A DNA stretch of 6,750 nucleotides from the NCBI GenBank assembly GCA_017536845.1, contig JAFWCP010000114.1, positions 1 through 6,750 of the forward strand. Reading direction: 5' to 3'. Source of the DNA: Solobacterium sp. GTDB taxonomy: Bacteria; Bacillota_I; Bacilli_A; Erysipelotrichales; Erysipelotrichaceae. Every line of letters starts with the position of its first letter. Positions within the stretch are counted from its first letter, which is position 1. The notes beneath the pieces were generated by a model. It did no database searches and was not told the origin of the DNA. It worked only from the letters and a program-made list of their open reading frames with translations. A program made the position numbers and the translations under genes. Shown in pieces: positions 6,400 through 6,750 of this stretch.

Positions 6400-6750
6400 T
6401 TATTCAATATCGTTGAATTCTCCGCTGATATACAGCTTTTCCAGGTTGTGTGCTTCTCGCAGTTCCCTGTTGGTGGCATGATTCAGATTTGCAATCCTGG
6501 TGCCGGTAAGAATATAGCAGCAATCAGGACGCGTCAGGGAGTTGTGCATCAGAGATGTTCTGTGCGTGGTGACAACGGACTGAAAAGAAGATTCGTTGTT
6601 GAGAATGTGTATGATTCTTTCCGATAAATCAAAATGGAAATAAGCATCAAAATCGTCTATAAAGAGAAAAGAAATGCTGTTGAAAGAAACAATTTTACAA
6701 AAGAAGAACAGAAGAAGTGCGAGTGTGCCACTGGAAGCAATTGCCGCAAA
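6400..6750 (-). CDS. C-terminal part of an AAA/ABC-type ATPase (AAA_15/COG1106-like), 5' end outside window
   Basis: The last 116 residues are present, open to the window edge and ending at TAA (6400-6402). ATPase motifs are in the expected order: SSGT (visible residues 6-9, signature-like), a Walker B strand SFLFIDDFDAYFH (27-39), and an H-loop TTH at 61-63. Then come RPDCCYIL and NRELREAHNLEKLYISGEF, the characteristic ending of this ATPase group. The residue after the Walker B Asp is Asp rather than the more common Glu. These are soluble ATPases related to ABC and OLD/SMC heads. Several members act with a partner protein in anti-phage or abortive infection systems, but most are uncharacterised. 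The Walker A part and any partner gene upstream lie outside the window. No partner gene is found downstream. Confidence 0.82.
   Translation of the reverse strand, partial: FAAIASSGTLALLLFFFCKIVSFNSISFLFIDDFDAYFHFDLSERIIHILNNESSFQSVVTTHRTSLMHNSLTRPDCCYILTGTRIANLNHATNRELREAHNLEKLYISGEFNDIE

Noticed and set aside
6367..6627. An 86-residue + strand open frame at the right end
   Set aside because: It lies opposite the ATPase C-terminus, whose - strand translation carries Walker B and H-loop motifs; the + strand product has none.
1..6750. CRISPR arrays, tRNA or rRNA genes, riboswitches, insertion sequences
   Set aside because: No spaced direct repeats, tRNA-like cloverleaf, conserved riboswitch core, transposase or terminal inverted repeats were seen by eye on either strand.

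Overview
The window looks like chromosome from a low- to mid-GC Firmicute. An Erysipelotrichaceae- or Clostridia-like gut bacterium is my best guess. The reasons are strong GGAGG-type ribosome binding sites, a Gram-positive style lipoprotein signal with LAGC lipobox, an extended -10 promoter, a LacI-family regulator, and DUF7309/DUF6930 and MATE proteins of Firmicute flavour. This placement is inferred from sequence style and was not tested by any search.

Layout: positions 1-576 hold the last codons of a UPF0175-like antitoxin overlapping by ATGA with a complete DUF3368 PIN-domain toxin (+ strand). Positions 577-777 contain no intact gene, only a 48-codon open tail (627-773) that may be the decayed end of a lost gene. 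A perfect bidirectional terminator (778-800) closes this block. On the - strand, a LacI-family repressor (2629-3621) precedes a secreted DUF1593/Sde182-type nucleoside-hydrolase-like lipoprotein (807-2519), with a candidate promoter and a 17-bp inverted repeat between them. Further up the - strand lies a DUF7309/DUF6930 protein (3712-4767) with its own terminator. It is divergent from a MATE efflux transporter (4879-6249, + strand), which ends in a strong terminator. At the right edge (6400-6750, - strand) is the C-terminal 116 residues of an AAA/ABC-type ATPase of the AAA_15/COG1106 kind, cut by the window end.

Functionally, the clearest unit is regulator plus lipoprotein: a LacI-type sensor probably controls a surface-exposed glycosidase-like enzyme acting on nucleosides or glycans. 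Both edges of the window carry genes of the toxin-antitoxin or putative defence type and appear more AT-rich than the metabolic core, as expected for accessory DNA. The features I found most worth a second look are a LacI protein that lacks most of its hinge helix and has no Shine-Dalgarno site, and the inverted repeat in front of the lipoprotein. I also flag the ATPase C-terminus and the gene remnant after the toxin. I do not see convincing evidence for a wholly new multi-gene system inside this window.
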